Below are positions 19,901 through 27,482 of a DNA stretch of 64,000 bases, piece by piece; the first letter of the stretch is position 1, and each line of letters starts with the position of its first letter. The stretch is from Candidatus Albibeggiatoa sp. nov. NOAA (GTDB lineage: Bacteria > Pseudomonadota > Gammaproteobacteria > Beggiatoales > Beggiatoaceae): contig JAOXRS010000120.1 in the NCBI GenBank assembly GCA_025800385.1, positions 353,107 to 417,106 on the forward strand, given 5' to 3'. The position numbers were made by a program, and so were the translations under genes. The notes under the pieces are model-generated. The model searched no databases. It had not been told where the DNA came from and worked only from the letters and a program-made list of their open reading frames with translations.

Positions 19901-20568
19901 TCATCACGCGCATAGCCTATCAACTGGATATCGCCTGTGCCACTGGTTGTGATAGTCCCTTCAAGATCCAACCCACGTTGTGCAGCGACCCCAGATGCAC
20001 CTGCTGTCGCACCACCATTATTGGCACTCAGTGTAATGCCACCATTGACAGTCGAAATTGTACCATTACCACTACTAATGCTTTCCGACACTGTGATATT
20101 CACCGCGCCTGTACCTGTTGTTACAATGTTTGCGCCGTTACTGATAGTGACAGAGTCTGTCCCCGTACCGCCTGTGATAGTGAAATTACTGGAAAATGAA
20201 GACTGAAGGCTATCCACGGTCACACTATCATCGCCAGCCAACAGGTTGAAGTTAATTCCCGTCACACCTGAATCAGGCACAGTGATGCTGGTGCTCCCAC
20301 TACCTGTCGCTCCACTTATTGAGGTAATGATGTTCAATGACGTATCGGCGATGGTGTAAGTCGAGCCAGAATGGCTAATGGTTAAAGCGTCGTTACTACT
20401 ACCGCCGTTGATGTCGGTAATAGTTAGGATACCACTATTGAGCGTCACCTCAGTTTGATTAGCGTAAGCAACACCACTGATGACCGTGAAAAACAATAAA
20501 AATAATCCACGCAGAGCAGGGGTAGTGTTGGGAATAGTATTATTTATAAGGGATAACAAACGGTTCAT
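10942..20568 (-). CDS. Giant secreted multidomain adhesin-like protein, 3208 aa
   Basis: The start has GGAGG before the ATG and a signal peptide ending near VAYA (about residue 36). Order: beta-helix-like repeats (about 40-570), six tandem Ig-like units of about 109 residues beginning (A/S)PSTTSFTR(K/Q)TP (about 569-1220), a second beta-helix-like part (1220-1845), a seventh Ig unit, two pairs of other Ig-like domains (about 1955-2375), a lamin-tail-type domain starting LVINELDYDQGATDNAEFI (about 2377), Calx-beta (about 2545-2640), two more beta-sandwich repeats, and a C-terminal module (about 2890-3208) shared with 21305-24754. That module opens with an InlB-B-like unit (SNPSSIDCEYGEGTC) and ends with two copies of a GFI..G.G-type domain. 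No autotransporter barrel or sortase motif is seen, so the export route is unknown. Confidence 0.85.
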   Translation of the reverse strand: MNRLLSLINNTIPNTTPALRGLFLLFFTVISGVAYANQTEVTLNSGILTITDINGGSSNDALTISHSGSTYTIADTSLNIITSISGATGSGSTSITVPDSGVTGINFNLLAGDDSVTVDSLQSSFSSNFTITGGTGTDSVTISNGANIVTTGTGAVNITVSESISSGNGTISTVNGGITLSANNGGATAGASGVAAQRGLDLEGTITTSGTGDIQLIGYARDDVSLTQGSQQGVQFSGTMQSTATGSNAGQIIINGYSGAGTNINYATHLQGSSISSVDGNISITGVSDSGSTGFLNHGVLVQNGSITSTGTGANAATITINGTGGGGSSNNNGVRIEGTVSSTEGAIQITGTGGSGSSNGDGIILLGGSVKSTGTGASAASITMMGTAASAGVGVRVDNATGEVTSVDGAINITGSGSGAGVRITNDGKGITSTGSASITVTGSSSSSNAIRQDAGIIGGASATGTITLIADTFNLAGGSIQSSGALTIEPETSSTSIGLGGGSGTLNLTDAEIALLADGFSSITIGNSNSGAVDIDSATFTDPATILGNPIDSDGASSGATLTDTVAPSTTSFTRQTPSGANTNADTLVFRATFSETVNSVSTNDFTVTGTSATVTSVSGSGSIYDITVSGGDLVNYNGTVGLNLVSSPTIYDTSNTLPNTEPSTDETYSLDNTAPSTTSFTRKTPTSANTNADTLVFLATFSEDVTGVNSTDFSVTGVTGGSISVTQNTASTYDVQISGGDLASANSTVGLNLNSPSITDSVGNAVPNSEPSTDQTYSLDNTAPSTTSFTRKTPAGTSTNADTLIFLATFSEDVTSVDNADFSVTGVTGGTISVTQNTASTYDVQITGGNLASLNGTVGLNLNSPSITDSVGNAVSNSEPSTDETYSLDNTSPSTTSFTRKTPAGASTNVDTLVFLATFSEAVTGVDNADFSVTGVTGGTISVTQNTTNTYDVQISGGDLANLNGTVALNLNSPSITDLTGNALPNSEPSTDQSYSVDNTAPSTTSFTRKTPTDENTNADTLTFLATFSEDVTGVDNADFSITGVTGGTISVTQNTASTYDVQISGGDLASLNGTVALNFNSPAITDLVGNALPNTEPSTDETYSLDNIAPSTTSFTRKTPSTETTDADTLTFLATFSEDVTGVDNADFAVTGSIGTSINVSQLTAQTYDVTISGGNLATFHGTVGLNLASGQNITDNVGNALPNTEPSTDETYNIDNITTEVTLVGGVLTITDTVDGNSNDTLTLSYSGGTYTLVDTGNLVIDASAVSGGISTSVSFADTGITGIHFNLLDGNDSITINSLPSLSDGLAVTDGVGTDTVNIGGAINIGSGLINITAEAINTTAAVTANGSISLTTDNLSLGANLSGSGLLTIQPQTTTTAINLGTGATDSGLQLDDTELAFLQDGFSGITIGDVASGTGAVTVNASAFLDSVSIAGGNITVSGAITNQANEGIELLSTNTVTISGSGSVATTGTGAINIEAVRNIALNSGSSLSVVNGNLTLTANNAATASGSFAGINLNNATVTTSGTGAISMTGKGGNSSGGNSGVLILNGSTVQSTAASGGSITINGTAGTGGTSNNSNHGVRVNGSGSLVSSVDGDINLTGTAAGGSSSTQNHGLYVDDGGQVIASGNANITGVGNGGTGQNNQHGVLISGSGSKIQVATGNMDITGTAGGNDGSNSKGQGVRLTGNSDGLLSTGSGNIKITGVSGTNNNDGIRLQSNNAGTIGGASATGTITLIADYIRFDTGAVIQGSGALTIQPNTAGTSIGLGGGSGTLNLDDNELGYLQDGFSSITIGDATTGAVDVNSATFNDPTTIIGSAIDVDAGTSSGLVLSVHGSPSTTSFTRQTPTAENTNADSLVFLATLSETVYGLASNDFSVTGTSASVTNITDSGNGDSYAITVSGGDLASYTGTVGLNLASGVTINDANSNALPNTEPSTDETYSLDNIVPTVTVAIVDTSLNDADNSSVVNFTFSENITGFISSDLTVAGGTISGFSFSDGTSSGSATFTANDNSTTTGSVTVDANSYTDMVGNNGVAGNDTVTVDTTNPTVTVDIVDAALSDTDNSSIVSFTFSENVTGFTSSDLTVVGGVISGFSFTDGNSAGSATFTATDGSTATGSVTVNASSYTDMASNTGAGGNDTVTIDTANPVVTDVNISISGATGTGGTFKVGDTVTVTWNNTAGGDNNTDINAVTVDFSSFGGGSAIAASNSSETWTATYTIVAGSIDTTSLNVAVTAIDNAANTTTTNDSTNATVDNQAPTVTDANISLSGGTGAGGTFIFNDTVTATWNNTADNNVDIVSVSVDFSALGGGSSVSTTESAGSWTATYTISETSISGNNLNVSVTATDDAANTTTTADTSNAIVNKASLVINELDYDQGATDNAEFIEIKNISGNPIDLGAGGYSVQLINSDGLSDYQTFGLSGTLADGDYYVLCDATTKVFNCDQAVSLGDGFINDGSPNAVAIVKSSNIVDTVSYEGITPNSFTETATAPTDDGTAFLVGLSRTTDGTDTDNNSADFGLRCVTPGGANNLTASSNCFQISIDDPTAIIEGDSGTQTINFTVSLSHAASAAVTLNYATADATATITGGDYVSNTGTVTFPANSNAAQTVSVIVNGDEIDEGTSETLNVNLSNPSVNAQLSTSSGTGTITDDDGASFSLSKTTAAVSEPATTDTFTVVLGTQPESNVVLDISSDTLSASTLSPDTLTFTSSDWNVAQTVTITAVDDVQKDGIQSSTVTVSVNAGSSNDRFDALFAQTVAVTTADDDVPGINVSSSSLSVSEPNSSASFVIRLNTQPKNGNSVDISSVTASNGECSVSPDTATISNADWNTGVSFTVTAIDDSRVEGTQSCMINIDNSSSGDTDYDNLDPIDVTVTIADDDIAGDKRFNPPLDYYLLSVAGSQAHIKSNPSSIDCEYGEGTCSVSVKRGETVKLELVNIKTADGFTQDDYTIEWYGDEDCNDQIVRVYDNVSCAVRVYGKSGIDYSAGSGSTESTTVTNQLEFLNFSGHGALRGGAEDVFLGFILEGSGTADVQLRADVLDVGVIPQLDINQLTFENNNWVGHLIQRQQQNDSFTLNQTVNAGTYTIQMSSNGTKGRGMASISLTNNQLTLTNLSVRGHLQGALIFNFIVAGEGSQQIRVNSQLLSGQVTSQLRVLDLNSQQNLPATTVGDGIIVEVTAGSYAAILDILSGEGIGMIELDLVE
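12966..12973. repeat. Eight-C homopolymer inside the giant adhesin gene
   Basis: Encodes Pro-Gly-Gly on the minus strand, at about residue 2532, between the lamin-tail-like and Calx-beta domains. A one-base slip would remove the C-terminal about 675 residues, including the module shared with the neighbouring secreted protein. Confidence 0.6.
16906..18864 (-). repeat. Six tandem Ig-like coding repeats of about 327 bp
   Basis: Six consecutive units, each starting with PSTTSFTR(K/Q)TP and ending with PSTDETYSLDN-type sequence. Units 2-5 are the most alike, with long identical DNA stretches such as those around 17196, 17525, 17855, 18180 and 18508. A single more divergent unit is at about 14730-15035. 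Copy number probably changes by recombination. Confidence 0.85.
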
Positions 20569-21250
20569 TCGCTGTACCCTCCTGTGAACTTTTCATCATC
20601 GTAGTGAACCTTAAGATCAAAAAAGCGGAGATTCCCGACCACAATGGAAAATACGCGGATTGTTGACTACCCAGCTTAGCTTGGTAGAGTGTGTTCAAAA
20701 AGCCCTACTTCGAGAACTATTAATAAAATAGCAGCTTCTCATTGTAATGGTCTGAGCTTGCAAAAATCTCATTATTTTTCATTCTTTATAACTTATAATC
20801 AATAATTTAATAAAACGAAAAACAACTAAATTTTGGAGTTTATTTATTGCCTCTCTAATATTGAAATATAACCTAGAGGCTGTGCGTCTTAATGGATAAA
20901 AATCACATAATCAACACTTAGTTAATAGCGAAATTAAGCAAAGACTTTTCCAAAATTTAAAATGTTTAAAAAAAATACTAGGCCAGCATGAGTCTGATAA
21001 TTCTTATTTTTTTAAGGTATTTTGATAATATTGGGTTTAAGAGAGGGCAAATAAAGGATAAATGGTAAATATGACTTTTTAATTGGCTTAGTTATAGAAA
21101 ACAAAATCCAAGTAAGTGCATGAAAATTATATTATTTCATGCCTTAGAGGTACGTCATATCTTATCTTTGCAAGGTTTAAAATTATCACTACTATTTGAA
21201 AGGATTGGTATTTGGATACTGAATAGTGATACATGTATTACGTAAAACAA
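20569..21250. other. Long intergenic region upstream of the 3208-aa protein gene
   Basis: About 680 AT-rich bases with no supported gene. The proximal 130 bases hold the ribosome site and a 21-base inverted repeat (20667-20687); the distal end holds the terminator of the upstream gene. I found no riboswitch pattern that I could defend. Confidence 0.4.
20667..20687. promoter_or_regulatory. Inverted repeat upstream of the giant adhesin gene
   Basis: CTACC-C-AGCT-T-AGCT-T-GGTAG, about 100 bases before the start. The tiny central gap makes an RNA hairpin of full length unlikely, so a protein-binding operator is a better guess. Confidence 0.3.
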
Positions 21251-21279
21251 AAAGGGCGCACCGATTTGATACGCCCTTT
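21251..21279 (-). terminator. Terminator of the 1149-aa protein gene
   Basis: On the minus strand a perfect stem AAAGGGCG / CGCCCTTT with a 13-base loop is followed by TTGTTTT. Similarity to the terminator at 10891-10915 extends through the loop and to the stop codon. Confidence 0.85.
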
Positions 21280-21304
21280 GTCATGATGAGTTAAAAATGA
21301 GACA

Positions 21305-24300
21305 TTAATCCACTAAATCAATTCCAATCATGCCTACCCCTTCGCCTTCAACCACTTTAAGCAAAATAGCATAAGCACCTGCTGAGACTTCAGTAGTTGC
21401 ACCATCACCAGTAGTTTCACTAATTAAAGCTTGCTGAGTAATAAGATTAAGCAAATGTAACTCTGTCACCACGTTACCACTTAAAATCAATGGTTTCACG
21501 TGTACTTTTTGTGCACCCTCACCACCAACAATGAAGTTAAGTACTAAATAGTCTTTTAAGTAACCACGGATGCTGAGGCTAGACAATTTTAACTGGTTAT
21601 TTTTCAGTGTAATCGCAGCCTGACCACGACCTTTAGTACCCACAGAACTCATTTGAATTGTGTAAATACCTTCACCCACAGTTTGCTCTAAAATAAAGCT
21701 TTCTGATTGCTGACGACGATTAAGCAATTGACCATAAACGCCTTGATTGCTCACAATTACCTCATTGAAATCAAGCTGTGGTAATACACCATTATCTAAC
21801 ACATCAGCGTGAAGTATCACATCTGCCGTGCCACTGCCTTCAAGAATAAAGCCTAAAAATATATCTTCTGCGCCACCACGAAGTGAACTATGACCGCTGA
21901 AGTTTAAGAACTCTAATTGGTTTGTTACAGGGTTATTAATCGTGTCATTTTCAGTTGCGTTACCACCAGAGTAATCCACACCGGGTTTGCCCTGCACTCT
22001 AACTGCACAAGTGACACTATCATGCATTCTGACAACAAGGTCTTTACAATCAGAGTCACCAAACCATGTAATATTGTAATCCTCTGCACTTAAACCATGA
22101 GCGGTTTTGATGCCGACCAATTCAAGCTCAACGCGTGCGCCTCTATCAAATAATTTAGCGCAAGTACCACTGCCATATTCGCAATCAATACCGCTTGGAT
22201 TAGATTTGATATGGGCTTGAGAACCTGCAACTGATAACTGGTAACGATCTGCTGGCGGGCCACTACTTGTTGATTCTTCTGAGCTTGCGACATCATTATC
22301 AGCAATATTGATAGTCAGTTTATCCGTTTCAGCAGCATCAACAATGACAGTGCCTCCTTCATAATTAGCATCAGCAGAGGACGAAGTGATCGTGATTGAA
22401 CTTGAGTGATTGCTTTCAACATTGCTATCATCAACTGCAGTGACGGTAACTGTTTGTGCTGTATCCCAATCACCAGAGGTGAAAGTTAAGGTTTCAGAAT
22501 CTAAACTCAGTTGGGTATTGGCTGCTATTGTCACGGTAACAGAAGCAGTAGGCTCTACACTTAATACCACATCAAATGTTGTGCTATTACCTTCAGTGAT
22601 ACTAGTATTATTTGAAGTGACCACCACACCATGATTATTATCAACGATAGTGACGACTGCATTTGTAAGAGACATATTGGTTACGTATTCACCTCCATCT
22701 CCTACGGTAATAGTATGAGAAATTTGGCAAGTATGCGTGCCTTCGACCACATCATCATCAACGGCTTGTACAGTGACGGTCTTAGTTGAAACATCCGAAA
22801 ATGTTACAGGATTGCTTGAAGTGACAATACATTGGCTGTCTGGGGTGAGTGTTACTTCCACATTACCACTAGGAACAGAACTCAACGCTACTGTATAGTT
22901 ACCATCTGCACCACCTTCAGTAGCACTGCTATTCATAGTGGCAACAACCGTGGCCGTGTTAACTTGCTGTGTAACTGAAGTGGCCGTCGAGCTAGTATTG
23001 AAATTGGCATCACCAGCATAGCTTGCGTTCATGTTATAAGTACCTGCACTACTATAGCTAATGTTGCAAGACGCTGAACCTGCATCACTATCCACTAAAG
23101 TATGGGTACAATTAGAGCCTGCGCCGTCGCTAATCGTAACTAAGCCCGTTGGGTTGCTACCAGAAGTCGGTGTTACGGTAAAGTTGAAAGTCACAGCTTG
23201 TCCAACTGCAGCAGGTGTTGGTGCATAACTGTCAATGGTCGTCGTGGTAGACACATTAGTAATGGTCAAAGTGCCGTCAGCACAACTGGTAATATTGTAG
23301 TTGGCATCACTACCGCCTGTACAAGTAATTGCTTCAGAACCAACAGCTGTCGTGGCACTTGCAGTGGTTGCAAGCGTTGGTGCTGTATCAATATCGGCTG
23401 CAGTATCACTATTAATTAAGCCCGTATAAGTTAATGTCAGAGCTGGATTGGCTTCACCAAATCCACGGCTTTTATCGTCTGCAGCGGCAGTGATATCAAC
23501 CTTGGCAACCGTAATATCCGTAGATACTTGAGGTGCAGCAGCATAAGTCGAGTTACCTGCTTGATCGGCAGTCACAGTACAAGTACCCGCACTAACATAG
23601 GTCAAAGTCGTTGCTGGAGTACCAGTGACGGTACATACGCTAGTGGTCGTACTGGCAAAACTAACATCCAGTGAAGAAGTGGCTGTTGCACTCAGGGTTT
23701 GAGTACCACCATAAGTGCCGGTTGTGGTAGGACTAAAACTAATAGTTTGTGAAATAAATACCGCTGTCCAGTCAGTACAAGTTTGAGGATCAGTATAAGT
23801 GCCATCCGAAGGGGTTACACAGTAGCGAACATATTTACCATTATCTGCGGCAGCGACAACATAGGTATCAGTACCTGGTGCGGTAACATTTGAATGATCA
23901 GTAGTTGCAATATCAGCAGCACCCGTACCTGCATCATCATCAGCACGTTGCCAAATAGTGCTAGTGCCACTTTCAGCATCACCTTGAGCATCGGAGTAAG
24001 TATAACTACCAGTTAAGGTTTCACCTTCTTGATAAGTGCCCGTAACGGTTGGTACGCCATCTGGCGACATTTTTTGTGCATTGAATTTGACTTCATTAAG
24101 GCCAACATACCCCCCTCCATGACTATTGAGGACATCCAGCTTAATATAGCGTGCGGTCTGAGTCGTGGTTAGTGCAAACTCTTGTTTAGGGACAGGGTCG
24201 TTATTTCCTGAAGTATTTTGAGGCCCAGTAATAGTTTGATCTACAGTATACGACAAATCATCCATCGAATAGGAAATTTTAATATCCTTTGCTGCTCGAT

Positions 24301-24754
24301 TTCTACTACTATGTGAATAATGAGAGTAAATCCATAATTCCATTTTGTCTATTTGGTAGACACCTCCCATATCAAAAGTCAACGTTCCAGTCGTACCAGA
24401 CTTCATCCAAGTTCCACCATACGAATAGCCACTAGTTTGGTTAGGCGCAGAACCACTAAGACCGCTGTTATTAACTAAATTCTCAATCTTATATGAATCA
24501 GTATAACCAGCACTTCCTGACACGCTAGCTGGGGTAGCTTGTTCAAAGGCCGCCATTGTGGAAGTTGAAGCCAACAAGGCCAATGTTCCCACAATAGGTG
24601 CAAGGTGTTCGGAAAAGAAATGATTTCGCCGTATTATAGGCGTGTTATCTAGCTTATATTTTTTAAGTACCTTGAATACAAACGTTATGTTGCGCTCGCG
24701 ATTGCATTGGTCATGCAACGGCAATACTGTCTTTATAAGACTGAAAAAAGGCAT
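21305..24754 (-). CDS. Secreted multidomain protein with discoidin-like domain, 1149 aa
   Basis: The start at MPFFSLIKTV has GAGGAG upstream. The signal region is long: about 50 mostly basic residues before the hydrophobic core APIVGTLALLASTSTMAA, recalling the extended signal peptides of autotransporters. Then comes a discoidin (F5/8 type C)-like domain (about 72-230: GTLTFDMGGVYQIDKMELW, ARYIKLDVLNSHGG), which often binds carbohydrate. Ig-like repeats follow, among them an MBG-type unit (VDITAAADDKSRGFGEANPALTLTYTG) and two Calx-beta-like repeats. The C-terminal 315 residues match the end of the 3208-aa protein, starting SVAGSQAHIKSNPSGIDCEYG. Probably cell-surface or matrix; the export route is not evident. 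Confidence 0.82.
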   Translation of the reverse strand: MPFFSLIKTVLPLHDQCNRERNITFVFKVLKKYKLDNTPIIRRNHFFSEHLAPIVGTLALLASTSTMAAFEQATPASVSGSAGYTDSYKIENLVNNSGLSGSAPNQTSGYSYGGTWMKSGTTGTLTFDMGGVYQIDKMELWIYSHYSHSSRNRAAKDIKISYSMDDLSYTVDQTITGPQNTSGNNDPVPKQEFALTTTQTARYIKLDVLNSHGGGYVGLNEVKFNAQKMSPDGVPTVTGTYQEGETLTGSYTYSDAQGDAESGTSTIWQRADDDAGTGAADIATTDHSNVTAPGTDTYVVAAADNGKYVRYCVTPSDGTYTDPQTCTDWTAVFISQTISFSPTTTGTYGGTQTLSATATSSLDVSFASTTTSVCTVTGTPATTLTYVSAGTCTVTADQAGNSTYAAAPQVSTDITVAKVDITAAADDKSRGFGEANPALTLTYTGLINSDTAADIDTAPTLATTASATTAVGSEAITCTGGSDANYNITSCADGTLTITNVSTTTTIDSYAPTPAAVGQAVTFNFTVTPTSGSNPTGLVTISDGAGSNCTHTLVDSDAGSASCNISYSSAGTYNMNASYAGDANFNTSSTATSVTQQVNTATVVATMNSSATEGGADGNYTVALSSVPSGNVEVTLTPDSQCIVTSSNPVTFSDVSTKTVTVQAVDDDVVEGTHTCQISHTITVGDGGEYVTNMSLTNAVVTIVDNNHGVVVTSNNTSITEGNSTTFDVVLSVEPTASVTVTIAANTQLSLDSETLTFTSGDWDTAQTVTVTAVDDSNVESNHSSSITITSSSADANYEGGTVIVDAAETDKLTINIADNDVASSEESTSSGPPADRYQLSVAGSQAHIKSNPSGIDCEYGSGTCAKLFDRGARVELELVGIKTAHGLSAEDYNITWFGDSDCKDLVVRMHDSVTCAVRVQGKPGVDYSGGNATENDTINNPVTNQLEFLNFSGHSSLRGGAEDIFLGFILEGSGTADVILHADVLDNGVLPQLDFNEVIVSNQGVYGQLLNRRQQSESFILEQTVGEGIYTIQMSSVGTKGRGQAAITLKNNQLKLSSLSIRGYLKDYLVLNFIVGGEGAQKVHVKPLILSGNVVTELHLLNLITQQALISETTGDGATTEVSAGAYAILLKVVEGEGVGMIGIDLVD

Positions 24755-25564
24755 AACTAAATACTCCTCTTAGACTCGACTTAAGTCACACTACCAGTGT
24801 CACAAAAGCCACCCCATTTACTATAGCCAACTATTGAAAATCTATTCTGTCATTTATTTGACATTGGGCGAAATTTAAGCAAATATCTGTCCAAAATTCG
24901 AATTATTTGAAAATAGTATTTTAATGAAACTGAGATTTAAAAATAATCATTAAAATTAAATATTTAAAATAAAAATACAACGTAATATATTAAGCAAAAA
25001 GGTTTGAAAAACGCATTGAATCTGATTTTTCTGTGGGATTTTGACAGTGTTTTATGAATATTTACAAAACTACAGGAATATTTAAATTAAGAAGAGAAAA
25101 TGATATTTTTGCTTGAATTAATTATCAGGGTAAAATTTTGATATGAAAGTGATATTATGCAAGGATATAAAACTGCTATCCCACATAGGTTACGGAGTAA
25201 CACAACACTTTCTACCTAATTTGGTTAATTATGGTTGGAATGGCGTAGCGCAGAGAGAGTAAGATAGTTCATTATATAGAGCTTACACCCTAACATGCCT
25301 ACTTCATCCTAGTCACGATTTTTATATTTTGCATAATATGAATTAATTGAGACATTGTTGTGAAGAAGCATTCGAAATGTCATGTACTCTGAATTTTGCG
25401 AGACAATAATGTATAAATTCAATCAGACTTTAATAACAGCCATAGGTTTTTTTTCATACTTCTATTAAACCCGCTGACATTTTTATCAATATTTCGTTTA
25501 TTATACGTCTCATATATCTTTGTTTATTCCTTAAAAACTATCTAAGACCTTATAAAATTACAAC
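24755..25564. other. Long divergent intergenic region
   Basis: 810 very AT-rich bases between the 1149-aa protein gene and gmhB. It contains the ribosome site of the minus-strand gene and a small palindrome GTCACACTACCAGTGTCAC (24785-24803) in its presumed leader. No ORF with a plausible start, no tRNA and no repeat array is visible. Confidence 0.4.
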
Positions 25565-26110
25565 ATGAAATTAGTCATTTTAGACCGCGATGGTGTTATT
25601 AATTACGACTCAGATGAATATATTAAATCACCTGAAGAATGGCACCCTATTGCAGGCAGCCTTGAAGCCATTGCCCGCTTAAACCAAGCTGACTACCGTG
25701 TTATTGTGGTAACCAATCAGTCAGGGGTTGCCCGTGGTTTGTTCGATTTAAATACCTTGCATGAAATCCATGCTAAAATGCACCGCTTACTTGCTGAAAT
25801 GGGGGCAAATGTAGAAGCGGTGTTTTTCTGCCCTCATATCAATGAAGATGAGTGCAATTGCCGTAAACCACGCCCTGGGATGTTTCACCAAATAGCTAAC
25901 CGCCTTGGTATTTCATTAACTAATGTACCCGCAGTTGGTGACTCCTTGAGAGACTTACAAGCCGCGATTGCCGCAGGCGCAAAACCAATTTTAGTGCTAA
26001 CGGGAAAAGGTAGACGGACATTGCAAGATTTAACTGAATTTGGCGACGTGCCTGTATATGATGATTTATCAGGTGCCGTTGATGCTATTCTGAGTCAAAA
26101 GGAAGACTGA
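25565..26110 (+). CDS. gmhB: D-glycero-beta-D-manno-heptose 1,7-bisphosphate 7-phosphatase
   Basis: A 181-residue HAD-family phosphatase in ADP-heptose synthesis for the LPS inner core. The nucleophile motif is ILDRDGVIN (residues 4-12), followed by VVTNQSGVARG. A Cys/His zinc cluster is in FCPHINEDECNCRKPRPGM, typical of GmhB, and the final acidic motif is VGDSLRDLQAA. Its stop is directly followed by the plsC start, a common pairing in gammaproteobacteria. Confidence 0.92.
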   Translation: MKLVILDRDGVINYDSDEYIKSPEEWHPIAGSLEAIARLNQADYRVIVVTNQSGVARGLFDLNTLHEIHAKMHRLLAEMGANVEAVFFCPHINEDECNCRKPRPGMFHQIANRLGISLTNVPAVGDSLRDLQAAIAAGAKPILVLTGKGRRTLQDLTEFGDVPVYDDLSGAVDAILSQKED

Positions 26111-26827
26111 ATGCAAACCGTGAGAACCTTATTTTTTTACTTAGGCTTCTACCTTTTAGTATTGATCTTTTCCCCTTTAGTGCTTTTATCAATACCTCTT
26201 CCTTACCCTTATCGTTACGCACTTGTAAAAGTTTGGGCTCATGGTGTATTAGGTTGGCTTAAATTAACCTGTGGCTTGAGCTATGAAGTTCATGGTGCTG
26301 AAAACATTCCCGATGTACCTTCAGCCATTGTATTAAGCAAACATCAAGCTGCATGGGAAACCATTGCATTTTTAACCGTATTCCCACCTCAAATTTGGGT
26401 TTTAAAAAGAGAATTATTAAAAATTCCTATCTATGGTTGGGCATTAGGTTCTTTGAAGCCTGTTGCAATTGATCGTAAAAACATCCGTCAATCATTACGT
26501 GATATTATCAAACAAGGTAAAGAACGCTTGAGCGAAGGACATTGGATTATTATTTTTCCTGAAGGCACACGCGTATTACCTAAACAAGCAGGACGCTATA
26601 CACCCAGTGGTGGTTTATTAGCTGCAGAAGCGGTTGTCCCTGTTGTACCTGTTGCGCATAATGCAGGTAGTTTCTGGCGACGCACCAGTTTTGTTAAACG
26701 TGCTGGGGTGATTCAAATTCGGATTGGTGAAGTGATTCAGACGGAAGGTAAAACTGCGCAGGAAATCACTAAACAAGCTGAAGTGTGGATCGAACAAACT
26801 ATGCAAACCTTACCTGAGCATCCATAA
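26111..26827 (+). CDS. plsC: 1-acyl-sn-glycerol-3-phosphate acyltransferase
   Basis: A 238-residue inner-membrane acyltransferase with an N-terminal membrane segment (FFYLGFYLLVLIFSPLVLL). The catalytic motif is SKHQAAWET, an HX4E variant of the usual HX4D; the other acyltransferase blocks are present: LKRELLKIPIYGW, and IIFPEGTRVLPKQAGRY around residue 155. It forms phosphatidic acid in phospholipid synthesis. Start abuts the gmhB stop, so co-translation is likely. The variant motif seems usual for gmhB-linked members but is recorded as a difference. Confidence 0.88.
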   Translation: MQTVRTLFFYLGFYLLVLIFSPLVLLSIPLPYPYRYALVKVWAHGVLGWLKLTCGLSYEVHGAENIPDVPSAIVLSKHQAAWETIAFLTVFPPQIWVLKRELLKIPIYGWALGSLKPVAIDRKNIRQSLRDIIKQGKERLSEGHWIIIFPEGTRVLPKQAGRYTPSGGLLAAEAVVPVVPVAHNAGSFWRRTSFVKRAGVIQIRIGEVIQTEGKTAQEITKQAEVWIEQTMQTLPEHP

Positions 26828-26894
26828 TTTGATTTTTAGACGTTCTCCCAAATATTGACAGGGAGTAAATTCACTGACATTTGACTAAATAGCC

Positions 26895-27482
26895 ATGAAA
26901 TTTTTATACGACTTTTTTCCAATTTTACTTTTTTTCATTGCATACAAGATGTACGACATTTTTGTTGCAACCGCAGTGGCCATCGTTGCTTCATTTGTGC
27001 AAGTGGTATTGTTTTGGATTAAGCATAGACGCTTCGAAAACATGCAATTGATAACACTGGGCTTGATTGCCTTGCTGGGTGGTGCGACATTGATGTTTCA
27101 AGATGAAAACTTTATCAAATGGAAACCTTCAGTCGTCAATTGGCTATTTGCCGTTGTATTCCTTGGCAGTCAGTGGATTGGTGAAAAGCCATTGATTCAG
27201 CGTTTAATGGAACAACATATTCAAGTTGACCATCCTCGTGTCTGGACAGTGGTTAATTTGAGTTGGGTTGGCTTTTTCATTTTCTCAGGCTTACTTAATT
27301 TATATGTCGCATTTAATTTCAGCACCGATGTTTGGGTGAATTTTAAATTATTTGGTTTGATGGGCTTAACTTTTGTATTTGTCATCATTCAAGGTATTTA
27401 TTTAACTCAACATGTTATAGAAGTTGAAGAAGACAACAGCAAAGAACAAGACGCAATTCCTGCAACGAATAATAATGAATAA
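26895..27482 (+). CDS. yciB: Septation protein A / YciB family inner-membrane protein
   Basis: A 195-residue protein with five predicted membrane segments. The family signatures are MKFLYDFFPILLFFIAYKMYDIFVAT at the N-terminus, KWKPSVVNWLFAVVFLGSQ, and WVNFKLFGLMGLTFVFVIIQG. YciB proteins affect cell-envelope synthesis and division. The stop TAA overlaps the ATG of the next gene by one base. yciI, which often neighbours yciB, lies three genes downstream. Confidence 0.92.
   Translation: MKFLYDFFPILLFFIAYKMYDIFVATAVAIVASFVQVVLFWIKHRRFENMQLITLGLIALLGGATLMFQDENFIKWKPSVVNWLFAVVFLGSQWIGEKPLIQRLMEQHIQVDHPRVWTVVNLSWVGFFIFSGLLNLYVAFNFSTDVWVNFKLFGLMGLTFVFVIIQGIYLTQHVIEVEEDNSKEQDAIPATNNNE

Noticed and set aside
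11600..20200. Many open frames of 60-180 codons opposite the giant adhesin gene
   Set aside because: They mirror the low-complexity Thr/Ser/Gly-rich coding repeats, repeat with the same period, and have no ribosome sites.
20569..21250. c-di-GMP (GEMM) riboswitch upstream of the giant adhesin
   Set aside because: I compared the leader with the GEMM-I core by eye and did not find its conserved loops.
24755..25564. Small RNA or tRNA in the 810-base gap
   Set aside because: No cloverleaf, no GTTCRANTC-type T arm, and no promoter-hairpin-T-run combination that I can support.
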